Part shown: piece by piece, positions 52,795 to 60,100 of the stretch
How the letters are laid out: each line of letters starts with the position of its first letter
Numbering within the stretch: the stretch's first letter is position 1
Source of the DNA: Uliginosibacterium sp.
GTDB lineage: Bacteria > Pseudomonadota > Gammaproteobacteria > Burkholderiales > Rhodocyclaceae
Direction of reading: 5' to 3'
Assembly: GCA_016718265.1 (NCBI GenBank)
Contig: JADKDZ010000002.1
Coordinates: forward strand, 248,001-312,000
Length of the DNA stretch: 64,000 bases
Program-made: the position numbers and the translations under genes
The notes under the pieces: model-generated
What the model was told of the DNA's origin: nothing
What the model saw: the letters and a program-made list of their open reading frames with translations, nothing else
The model's database searches: none

Positions 52795-52814
52795 TACTGT
52801 TTTTAATTACAGTA
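52795..52814. promoter_or_regulatory. LexA (SOS) box upstream of radical-SAM/UdgX-like operon
   Basis: TACTGTTTTTAATTACAGTA has perfect outer arms TACTGT/ACAGTA with an 8-base spacer, the full CTGT-N8-ACAG LexA operator. It lies 10 bases upstream of the first gene's start codon, and it is further flanked by CCGAGA/TCTCGG arms. It predicts LexA repression and DNA-damage induction of the operon. Confidence 0.88.
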
Positions 52815-52875
52815 ATCTCGGCGCCGGAAATAATCAAGTCAGCCGGTCCTGAACGGTAAGCAGGTGCTCCGGTGC

Positions 52876-53994
52876 TCAGGGCTGCGCGACCCACTTGCCA
52901 TCTTTGTAGGCATACAACGTTACCCCGCCCTCTTTGATATCGCCCTTTGCATCGAAGGAGATGTTGCCGGTAATCCCCTTGATCGCGAGTTTCTGCAAGG
53001 CAGGCAAGTATTTGCCCGGCTCGACAGAGTTGGCGGCTCGCATTGCTTCAATCAGCACCATGGCGGCGTCGTAGCTATAGGGCGCATAGAGTTGCACGTC
53101 TGCGTTGAAGCGTTTCTTGAATCGGTCATAGAACTGGATGCCGCCAGGCATCCTTTCCTTCGAGATTCCGGCTTGGGTGCACATGACGGTTTCGTCCATG
53201 GCGCCGCCCGTGAGCTTCGGCATATCGGTCGTGCAGACGCCGTCTCCACCCAGGTAGCGTGCCGTGATGCCAAGCTGGCGCATCTGCTTCAGCATCGGAC
53301 TCGCCTGTGCATCCATCCCGCCATAAAAAATGGCGTCGGGCTTCCTCGTCTTTATCTTGGTCAGGATGGCGGTAAAGTCAGTTGCCTTGTCGTTGGTGTA
53401 TTCGTGCCCCACAACACTGATACCTTGCTGCGTTGCGGCGGTTTTGAGGGCATCCGCGAGACCTTGGCCGTAGGCTGTCCGATCGTCGATGACCGCCAGA
53501 GTCTTGACACCTAATTTTTTGGCGAAGCTGGCCATCGCGAGACCTTGCTGGAGGTCGTTCGCGATGACGCGGTAGGTCACTTTGAAGCCCTGCTGGGTCA
53601 GTTTCGGGCTGGTCGATGACGGCGTAATGACTGGTATGCCGGATTGTTCGTAGATGCGCGACGCAGGGATCGCGGCGCCAGAGGTGACATGGCCAACCAC
53701 CCCTTTCACACCTCCGTCAACCAAGCGCTGCGCGACGATGGTTGCAGTCTTGGGGTCAGCTTGATCGTCTTCGCCAACGAGCTCGAATTTGACTTTCTGG
53801 CCGCCGATGACGAGCCCTTTTGCGTTGGCGTCTTCGATCGCGAGACGTGCGCCATTCTCGCCATCCTTTCCGATGTGGCCGAGCGGCCCCGTGGTTGGTC
53901 CGGCATGACCAATTTTGACGACAAGGTCGGCAAAGGCTGCGTCAGCAAAAATGAATGGAGAAGCAGAGATCAGCAGTAAAACGATTCTTTTCAT
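52876..53994 (-). CDS. Branched-chain amino acid ABC transporter substrate-binding protein (LivK-like)
   Basis: A 372-residue periplasmic binding protein. Start ATG 53994 has AGGAG 8 bases upstream; the N-terminus MKRIVLLLISASPFIFADAAFA is a signal peptide. Family blocks are VKIGHAGPTTGPLGHIGKDGENGARLAIED, GVVGHVTSGAAIPASRIYEQSGIPVITP, and DDRTAYGQGLADALK. It delivers Leu/Ile/Val-type or related ligands to a permease. No livH/M/G/F genes are adjacent, so it is an orphan that must work with a permease encoded elsewhere. Confidence 0.92.
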   Translation of the reverse strand: MKRIVLLLISASPFIFADAAFADLVVKIGHAGPTTGPLGHIGKDGENGARLAIEDANAKGLVIGGQKVKFELVGEDDQADPKTATIVAQRLVDGGVKGVVGHVTSGAAIPASRIYEQSGIPVITPSSTSPKLTQQGFKVTYRVIANDLQQGLAMASFAKKLGVKTLAVIDDRTAYGQGLADALKTAATQQGISVVGHEYTNDKATDFTAILTKIKTRKPDAIFYGGMDAQASPMLKQMRQLGITARYLGGDGVCTTDMPKLTGGAMDETVMCTQAGISKERMPGGIQFYDRFKKRFNADVQLYAPYSYDAAMVLIEAMRAANSVEPGKYLPALQKLAIKGITGNISFDAKGDIKEGGVTLYAYKDGKWVAQP

Positions 53995-54047
53995 TGGAGT
54001 GCTCCTGAAGTGTTGTTCATGCAGATATGGCACGCGGGGACAGTCAT

Positions 54048-55505
54048 TCAGATCCCGCCCAGATTCAAGTATTTGAGCTCAAGGTAGTCGTCAATGCCAT
54101 GGCGGGACCCTTCTCGCCCGAGCCCCGAGGACTTGATACCGCCAAATGGCGCGTTCTCGGCCGAGATGACGCCTGTGTTTACGCCGACCATGCCGTATTC
54201 CAGCGCCTCACTGACCCGGAATACTCTTGTCACGTCACGCGCATAGAAGTAGGCAGCCAGGCCAAATTCTGTGTCGTTCGCCAGTCGAATTGCCTCCGCT
54301 TCAGTGCTGAAGCGAAAAAGCGGCGCGACAGGACCAAAGATTTCTTCGCGCGCCAGCCGCATGTTGGGGTGCGCTTCTCCCAAGACTGTCGGCGTGAAGA
54401 AATTACCACCTCTGACGTGCGGGTGCCCGCCTGTCAGGATGCGCGCGCCCTGAGCAATCGCGTCCGCGATCAACGCCTCTACTTTACGTACGGCACTCTG
54501 GTCAATCAGTGGGCCTTGGCTGACTCCGTCTTCCAGACCGTTGCCAACACGCAGAGACTGGACGGCTTGCACGAAACGCGCGGCAAACTCCTCGTAAACG
54601 GTGTCTTGCACCAGGATGCGATTGGCACAGACACAAGTCTGGCCGGAGTTCCGGAACTTCGAAGTGAGCGCGCCTTGAACGGCCAGATCAATGTCAGCGT
54701 CGTCAAACACAATAAACGGTGCATTTCCGCCTAATTCCATTGAGAGCTTTTTGATGCTCGGCGCACTTTGCGCGATCAGACGTGCTCCCACCGCGGTTGA
54801 GCCTGTGAATGAAAGTTTGCGGACCTTAGGATTCGCGCAGAACTCTTCGCCGATCGGTGCCGCAGACCCCGTAACAAGGTTGAACACGCCGGGCGGAACG
54901 CCGGCGTCTTCGGCAAGCACCGCGAGCGCGAGCGCGGAAAAAGGCGTTTGCGATGCGGGCTTGAGTACCATTGTGCACCCGGCTGCCAGCGCAGCGCCGG
55001 CTTTGCGGGTAATCATTGCCGCCGGGAAGTTCCAGGGCGTGATTGCCGCGCAGACGCCTACAGGCTCGCGCGTGACGAGAATGCGGCTGCTAGCTTGGTT
55101 CGAAGGAACTATCTCGCCGTAGGCTCGCCGCGCTTCTTCACCAAACCAGTCGAGGTAGGCTGCGGCGTACGCGATTTCGGCCTGGGCTTCTGCAAGAGGT
55201 TTGCCCTGCTCAAGCGTCATCAATCTCGCCAGATCTTCACGGTTCGCGAGCATCAGCTCACTCCAGCGGCGAAGGACTTTCCCACGCTCGACAGCGCTGC
55301 GTCGACGCCATGCTGGCCAAGCTGCTTCGGCAGCCGAGATCGCACGCCGGGTTTCAGCCGGCCCCATTGCGGGAACCTTGCCAATAATGTCAGCAGTCGC
55401 GGGGTTGTAAACAGTGATGAACTGCGCGCTCTGCGCAGCCAACCATGCGCCATCAATCAGGCAATGCTGTCGGAGGAGGTCAGGGCGGTTAAGGCGTTCT
55501 GGCAT
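54048..55505 (-). CDS. gabD: NAD(P)-dependent succinate/glutarate semialdehyde dehydrogenase family
   Basis: A 485-residue aldehyde dehydrogenase from ATG 55505 (MPERLNRPDLLRQHC). Seen: ITPWNFPAAMITRKAGAALAAGC (cofactor), MELGGNAPFIVFDDADID (general-base Glu), NSGQTCVCANR (nucleophile Cys) and EEIFGPVAPLFRF. Together these match the GabD/DavD group, which oxidises succinate or glutarate semialdehyde from 4-aminobutyrate or 5-aminovalerate catabolism. No gabT is adjacent, so gabD versus davD is not decided. It is divergent from flgK. Confidence 0.88.
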   Translation of the reverse strand: MPERLNRPDLLRQHCLIDGAWLAAQSAQFITVYNPATADIIGKVPAMGPAETRRAISAAEAAWPAWRRRSAVERGKVLRRWSELMLANREDLARLMTLEQGKPLAEAQAEIAYAAAYLDWFGEEARRAYGEIVPSNQASSRILVTREPVGVCAAITPWNFPAAMITRKAGAALAAGCTMVLKPASQTPFSALALAVLAEDAGVPPGVFNLVTGSAAPIGEEFCANPKVRKLSFTGSTAVGARLIAQSAPSIKKLSMELGGNAPFIVFDDADIDLAVQGALTSKFRNSGQTCVCANRILVQDTVYEEFAARFVQAVQSLRVGNGLEDGVSQGPLIDQSAVRKVEALIADAIAQGARILTGGHPHVRGGNFFTPTVLGEAHPNMRLAREEIFGPVAPLFRFSTEAEAIRLANDTEFGLAAYFYARDVTRVFRVSEALEYGMVGVNTGVISAENAPFGGIKSSGLGREGSRHGIDDYLELKYLNLGGI

Positions 55506-55583
55506 GATCGACGGATTAAACGGTTTGGCGCAAGTATGCCGCAATCGCGAGGCCGTCTGACTGAAAATGACCTTGCCTGAGAA

Positions 55584-55598
55584 CGGCAAGTTCTGCCG
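55584..55598. repeat. Palindrome CGGCA-N5-TGCCG, copy 1
   Basis: CGGCA (55584-55588), AGTTC, TGCCG (55594-55598); an overlapping arm CTTGCC at 55572-55577 also pairs with GGCAAG at 55585-55590. The copy is 78 bases upstream of the gabD-type start codon. Confidence 0.6.
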
Positions 55599-55633
55599 TC
55601 CGTTATGAGCTTGAGTCGCTCGGTTTTACATAG

Positions 55634-55648
55634 CGGCAGTTTTTGCCG
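55634..55648. repeat. Palindrome CGGCA-N5-TGCCG, copy 2
   Basis: CGGCA (55634-55638), GTTTT, TGCCG (55644-55648). It has the same arms and spacer length as copy 1 and begins exactly 50 bases from it, near five helical turns. It may be an operator pair for one of the divergent genes. Confidence 0.6.
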
Positions 55649-55798
55649 TTTGGTGTTTTGACAAAGGTTTGAGGCAACACTGTTTGCTTGTGAAATATTT
55701 ATCTAAAACAATGTGTTGCAAGTAATTGCAAATTGCTTCCGGCAGTTGGCAGCAGAATTGCTAACGAGGAATGTAACCCTCACGCTGGAGTCGAAATC

Positions 55799-57742
55799 AT
55801 GGCTGGTATGTTAAGTGTCGCGCTAACTGGGATCGGTGCTGCCCAGGCTGGGCTGACGACGACCAGCCACAATATCGCCAATGCGAACGTCGTCGGGTAC
55901 AGCCGTCAGGAAGCGGTTCAAAGCACCAATGATCCGATGTTCTCCGGCGTCGGGTTCTTCGGTCAGGGAACCCACATCCAGACGGTGCGCAGGATCTACA
56001 GCCAGTTTCTGGAGAACCAGGTGCTGAATGCCAATAGTGCACGCTCACAGTACGAAACCTATTCAAACGAGATCAGCCAGATCGATAACCTTCTTGCTGA
56101 TGAGACTGCGGGGCTGGCGCCAACGCTGCAGGAGTTCTTTCGGGGTGTTCAGCAGGTTGCCGCTTCGCCCAGCAGTATTCCTTCGCGCCAGTCGATGTTG
56201 TCTTCATCCGAAGCCCTGGTGTCAAGGTTTCATGCTTTGCATGATCGCCTCGAAGAGGTCCGTGCGGGCGTCGAGAGCCAGATCAAGGATTCTGTGGCCA
56301 GCATCAACAACCTGAGCTCGCAGATCGCAGCGGTGAATCAGCGCCTGACGATAGTCCAGTCGGCAGGTGACGGGTTGCCTGCCAATGACCTGCTTGATCA
56401 GCGCAACAAGCTGATCGACGAGCTGAACATTCAGATAAAGGTAACGGTCACCGAAGCCGACGACGGCAAGGTGAATATATTCGTCGGTAACGGGCAGCCA
56501 GTTGTCGTGGGGTCGGAGTCGTTTCGGCTTGCCGCCGCCTCTTCATTGGATGACCCGCAAAGTCTGGCTGTCGGTTTTGAATTGACAACGGCGCCTGTCG
56601 TGAAGATTCAGGAACTACCAGACAGCTTGGTAACGGGCGGTGTGCTCTCGGGCTTGCTTCAGTTTCGCAATGAGGCCTTGAATCGCGCCGAGAACGCGTT
56701 GGGCAGAATTGCGCTGGGCCTGACCAATGCCGTGAATGCTCAGCACCGGCTGGGGCAAGACCTGAACGGGCTCATGGGGGGGGATTACTTCGCGCCGCTG
56801 AGTGTCGCGACGACAAACCTGGTGAATACGGCGACCGGGCTCGCGTCAACGGCCACCGTCTCAGCAGTCGTTTCAAACCTCGGCAACGTACAGGCGGACG
56901 ACTATGTGTTGTCTTTCGATGGCACGAACTATCAGCTGAGTCGCGACTCCGACGGTAGCGTCGTTTATGCGGGGGCAGGGCCCCTGACCAATCTTGACGG
57001 TATGAATGTGACGATTGGTGCCATGGTCGCCGGAGACCGCGTGTTGATTCAGCCGGTACGCAACGCAGCGGCCGAAATAGCGGTAGCTGTGCGTGATCCG
57101 CGCTTGATTGCCGCGGCAGCCCCCATCGCCACGGCCAAAGCAAATACGAATGCGGGAACTGCGTCGATCTCGGTCGGGTCGGTCAACAGCCTGACCGGGA
57201 TAGCGGCGACGGCACCACACATCGGGAATATCAGCCTGGTGTTCAACGCCGGAACGAACCAGTTCACCATTACCGGCGCCTTGCCGGCGACAGTGGCTTA
57301 TAACCCGGCCGTCGATGCGTCCGGACTGAATGTGACGCTCACGAACCCTGATATCAGTTTTACGCTCTCGGGTGTGCCGGTGACGGGCGATACCTTCACG
57401 ATCCAGAGCAATGCGTCCGGCGTTTCGGACAACCGGAATGCCCTGTTGTTAGGCGGACTTCAGTCGAAAAAGATACTGGAGGGGGGAGGCGCCAGCTTTG
57501 AATACGCGTATTCACAGATGGTCAGCGACATCGGCACGATGGCGCACACGGCGAGCGTCAATCAGACCGCGCAAGATACGCTGCTGAGTGAGGCGCGTGC
57601 CAAACAGCAGAGCGTCTCCGGCGTCAATCTCGACGAGGAAGCCGCCAACCTGATGCGTTATCAGCAGGCTTACCAGGCGTCGGCCAAAGCTCTTACGATC
57701 GCCAGTCAGTTATTCAGCGAGATTCTCTCCATCGGGAGATAG
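55799..57742 (+). CDS. flgK: Flagellar hook-associated protein 1
   Basis: A 647-residue hook-filament junction protein. Start ATG 55799 (MAGMLSVALTGIGAAQAGL) has GGAG 8 bases upstream; the longer frame to 55733 is rejected. The conserved N-terminal block TTTSHNIANANVVGYSRQEA and C-terminal LDEEAANLMRYQQAYQASAKALTIASQLF form the D0/D1 coiled coil. The middle (about 340-590) is Thr/Val/Ala-rich, with repeated beta segments (VLSFDGTNYQLSRDSDGS, VPVTGDTFTI). It is co-transcribed with flgL. The rest of the flg operon is not adjacent. Confidence 0.95.
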   Translation: MAGMLSVALTGIGAAQAGLTTTSHNIANANVVGYSRQEAVQSTNDPMFSGVGFFGQGTHIQTVRRIYSQFLENQVLNANSARSQYETYSNEISQIDNLLADETAGLAPTLQEFFRGVQQVAASPSSIPSRQSMLSSSEALVSRFHALHDRLEEVRAGVESQIKDSVASINNLSSQIAAVNQRLTIVQSAGDGLPANDLLDQRNKLIDELNIQIKVTVTEADDGKVNIFVGNGQPVVVGSESFRLAAASSLDDPQSLAVGFELTTAPVVKIQELPDSLVTGGVLSGLLQFRNEALNRAENALGRIALGLTNAVNAQHRLGQDLNGLMGGDYFAPLSVATTNLVNTATGLASTATVSAVVSNLGNVQADDYVLSFDGTNYQLSRDSDGSVVYAGAGPLTNLDGMNVTIGAMVAGDRVLIQPVRNAAAEIAVAVRDPRLIAAAAPIATAKANTNAGTASISVGSVNSLTGIAATAPHIGNISLVFNAGTNQFTITGALPATVAYNPAVDASGLNVTLTNPDISFTLSGVPVTGDTFTIQSNASGVSDNRNALLLGGLQSKKILEGGGASFEYAYSQMVSDIGTMAHTASVNQTAQDTLLSEARAKQQSVSGVNLDEEAANLMRYQQAYQASAKALTIASQLFSEILSIGR

Positions 57743-57747
57743 GCATC

Positions 57748-58674
57748 ATGCGCATAAGTACCTCACAAATCTATAACGTGAACGTCGGGACGATCGGCCG
57801 GCAGCAGTCCGATCTCGTGCACACCCAGCAGCAGCTTTCGACAGGAAGGCGTGTGCTTGCGCCCAGTGATGACCCGGTGGCAGCGGCCCGTGCGTTGGAG
57901 GTTGGGCAGTCACATGCCCTGAACCAGCAACAGAAAGAAGCCCAGGGGACCGCGAGCGACGCTCTGAAACAGCTCGATAGCCGGCTCGGGTCCATCAACG
58001 ACATCCTCGTCTATGTGCGCGAGCGTGCGATACAGGCCGGTAATGCGGCTTTGAATCAATCCGATCGCCAAGCGATTGCGACAGATGTTTCTGCCCAGTT
58101 TGAGGAGTTGATGAGTCAGGCGAATACGGTTGACGCGAACAGCGAGTATCTGTTTTCAGGGTACCGGGGCGACATTCAACCATTTACTGGAAGCCTCGCA
58201 GGGGTGACCTATCAAGGGGATCAAGGCGTCAGATCCCTGCAGGTCTCTAACTCGCGGCAGATTCCCACCAGCGTGAGCGGGGATGAGCTGTTCATGCAGA
58301 TTGATGACGGTGCGGGCGGCACGACAGACATGTTCAGCATCCTCTCAAACTTCGTGACTGCGCTGAACAATCCTACAATCACGGCGGCGGCCTACAACAC
58401 GGCAATCCAGACCGCCATGGGCCAACTGGATAACGCGCAGGAGAATGTGTTGCGCCTGCGCTCGCAGACGGGGTCTCGGCAGGTCGAGGTCGATGCCCTG
58501 AGCAACATAGGGGGTGATTTGAGCATTCAGTACGCGGCGCGGATAGAGGAGCTTGTCGGCGTCGATTACGTGGCCGCAATTTCGAACTTCCAGCAACAGA
58601 ATACTTACCTGGAGGCTTCTCGCAGCACGTTTGCGAAGATCACCGATCTCTCCCTTTTCAAGTACATCGGTTAG
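57748..58674 (+). CDS. flgL: Flagellar hook-associated protein 3
   Basis: A 308-residue flagellin-like junction protein starting 5 bases after the flgK stop. The N-terminal block MRISTSQIYNVNVGTIGRQQSDLVHTQQQLSTGRRVLAPSDDP and the C-terminal EELVGVDYVAAISNFQQQNTYLEASRSTFAKITDLSLFKYI are diagnostic coiled coils. It links FlgK to the filament and is exported by the flagellar type III system. Confidence 0.95.
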   Translation: MRISTSQIYNVNVGTIGRQQSDLVHTQQQLSTGRRVLAPSDDPVAAARALEVGQSHALNQQQKEAQGTASDALKQLDSRLGSINDILVYVRERAIQAGNAALNQSDRQAIATDVSAQFEELMSQANTVDANSEYLFSGYRGDIQPFTGSLAGVTYQGDQGVRSLQVSNSRQIPTSVSGDELFMQIDDGAGGTTDMFSILSNFVTALNNPTITAAAYNTAIQTAMGQLDNAQENVLRLRSQTGSRQVEVDALSNIGGDLSIQYAARIEELVGVDYVAAISNFQQQNTYLEASRSTFAKITDLSLFKYIG

Positions 58675-58679
58675 TTGCC

Positions 58680-59147
58680 ATGTCCTCTATTGTTGGGCGC
58701 GCTGGTGTCGTTTCCTTGCTTCTGGCAGTCGCCGCGTGTCATACCTTTCAGGGCGACTATCCGCGAACGACCTCGCTGGTGCCCACCGGCGCTCTGAAGA
58801 TTTTTCCGAACTACAAGCTGGCTTACGCGGATATTGTCCAGATCGCAGGCGTGGCAGTCATCGCCTACACCTTGGTCGATCCGCTGGCCCCCAACTGGGA
58901 GATCACGGAGACCCGCCTTTCCGAGAGCCGTGTTGCATTCAAGTTGCGCATGAAAGACTTCAATCTAGGAGGCATGGGCGAGGCCCCAATGGTTCTCGCG
59001 CGACGGGCAGCGAGCTTGTCGGCCGAGCATGGGATGGCAGGCTATCAGATTGATCGCTACGAAGAAGCCCTCGACTCGCGGATCATTTTTCCCCACCGAA
59101 CCGCCTACGCTGAGGTTCAGCTCTTGCCACTTGAGCACGGAAAATAA
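58680..59147 (+). CDS. Predicted lipoprotein of unknown function
   Basis: A 155-residue protein starting 5 bases after flgL. The N-terminus ends in a lipobox, LLLAVAAC at about 14-20, so it is predicted to be lipidated. The mature protein contains LAYADIVQIAGVAVIAYTLVDPLAPNWEI and a C-terminal EEALDSRIIFPHRTAYAEVQLLP block. I do not recognise the family with certainty. The tight spacing suggests co-transcription with flgKL, but there is no evidence that it is a flagellar part. Confidence 0.75.
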   Translation: MSSIVGRAGVVSLLLAVAACHTFQGDYPRTTSLVPTGALKIFPNYKLAYADIVQIAGVAVIAYTLVDPLAPNWEITETRLSESRVAFKLRMKDFNLGGMGEAPMVLARRAASLSAEHGMAGYQIDRYEEALDSRIIFPHRTAYAEVQLLPLEHGK

Positions 59148-59200
59148 GCCGGCCTCGCGGCGAACTGGCTTGCTTTCTTGTATAAAACCTCCACCGGGTA

Positions 59201-59216
59201 TTGTGCTTATATACAG
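59201..59216. promoter_or_regulatory. LexA box 1 upstream of lexA
   Basis: TTGT-N8-ACAG, one mismatch from CTGT-N8-ACAG. It lies 33 bases upstream of the lexA start codon, next to box 2, for autorepression. Confidence 0.75.
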
Positions 59217-59218
59217 TA

Positions 59219-59234
59219 CTGTGTATAAATACAC
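59219..59234. promoter_or_regulatory. LexA box 2 upstream of lexA
   Basis: CTGT-N8-ACAC, one mismatch from the consensus. It is 2 bases after box 1, and the two share the palindrome ACAGTACTGT at their junction. Confidence 0.78.
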
Positions 59235-59249
59235 GAAAGGAGGTCCCGT

Positions 59250-59867
59250 ATGAGCCAAAGCCTGACATCTCGTCAACAAAGCATTCTCGATTTCATTCGC
59301 GAGCACATTCGCTCCGAAGGCATGCCGCCGACTCGCGCGGAGATAGCAGCAGCCTTTGGCTTCGCCTCGCCCAACGCCGCAGAAAGCCACCTTCGCGCGC
59401 TCGCACAAAAAAGTGCCATCGTGCTTGAGCCCGGTTCTGCCCGCGGGATTCGGGTGCCGGCGATGGAAGAGGAAGAGCTTGGGCTCCCGCTGATCGGTCG
59501 AGTTGCAGCCGGGGCGCCGATCCTTGCGCAAGAGCATGTGCAACGACGGTATCCCGTCGATCCACTGACTTTTTCACCAAGAGCCGATTTTCTGCTTCAA
59601 GTGCGCGGTCTGTCGATGATTGATGCCGGCATATTCGAGGGAGATCTGCTTGCGGTGCATCGAACCAGCCAGGCCCGGAACGGCCAGATTGTCGTCGCAC
59701 GGGTGGGTGAAGACGTCACCGTCAAACGGCTGAATCGCCGGGCGGATGGGGTAGTTGAGTTGATCGCCGAGAACAAGGACTTCGATCCGATCATTGTGGA
59801 TCCGAGTCGGAGCGAGCTCTGCATCGAAGGCATCGCTGTTGGCTTGATCAGAAATCTGGTGTCCTGA
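59250..59867 (+). CDS. lexA: LexA repressor
   Basis: A 205-residue SOS repressor. Residues 1-70 are the winged helix DNA-binding domain (LTSRQQSILDFIREHIRSEGMPPTRAEIAAAFGF). The autocleavage site is Ala87-Gly88 in RVAAGAPI, with catalytic Ser122 in RGLSMIDAGI and Lys159 in VTVKRL. RecA-induced self-cleavage relieves repression. AAGGAGG lies 6 bases before ATG 59250, and two LexA boxes lie upstream. The same box type heads the radical-SAM/UdgX-like operon at 52.8 kb. Confidence 0.97.
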   Translation: MSQSLTSRQQSILDFIREHIRSEGMPPTRAEIAAAFGFASPNAAESHLRALAQKSAIVLEPGSARGIRVPAMEEEELGLPLIGRVAAGAPILAQEHVQRRYPVDPLTFSPRADFLLQVRGLSMIDAGIFEGDLLAVHRTSQARNGQIVVARVGEDVTVKRLNRRADGVVELIAENKDFDPIIVDPSRSELCIEGIAVGLIRNLVS

Positions 59868-59883
59868 ATATCTGGAGATTCGT

Positions 59884-60093
59884 ATGTCAGTTCGTAGCAG
59901 TTCTCGGGTTTTGAGCGGAAGCCCCGTGCTGGCTCAGCCTCAACAAAGATCGCCCAAAGCCCCGAGTGAGCCAGGGTTGATCAAAGTCTGCGTTCGGCCT
60001 CAGGCAATTCTTGAGGTTGTCCGACGACGCGGGCGTAGCTGGGGCTTGTTGGCACAGTATGAAGAGTCGCGCCTGGCGTCGTCTTCTCGTTGA
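59884..60093 (+). CDS. Small unrecognised ORF downstream of lexA
   Basis: A 69-residue, Arg/Ser-rich ORF with GGAG 7 bases before ATG 59884, starting 16 bases after the lexA stop. It contains LIKVCVRPQAILEVVRRRGRSW. I do not recognise it. The spacing and ribosome-binding site suggest it is co-transcribed with lexA, so it would be damage-inducible. It could also be spurious, since its length is short and its strand context offers no other support. It is convergent with mnmC. Confidence 0.45.
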   Translation: MSVRSSSRVLSGSPVLAQPQQRSPKAPSEPGLIKVCVRPQAILEVVRRRGRSWGLLAQYEESRLASSSR

Positions 60094-60100
60094 TCCTCTT

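Larger units (their letters stand above)
55506..55798. other. 293-base divergent region between gabD-type gene and flgK, with repeated CGGCA/TGCCG palindromes
   Basis: No gene is supported here. Two inverted repeats CGGCA-N5-TGCCG lie at 55584-55598 and 55634-55648, with an extra TTGCC half-site at 55573-55577. An A+T-rich stretch (about 55676-55735) nearer flgK is the likely flgK promoter area. I could not find a good match to the sigma-28 consensus. Confidence 0.55.

Noticed and set aside
52876..55505. LivK-type binding protein and semialdehyde dehydrogenase as part of a complete amino-acid uptake and breakdown locus
   Set aside because: No permease, ATPase or transaminase genes are present, so a pathway cannot be supported.
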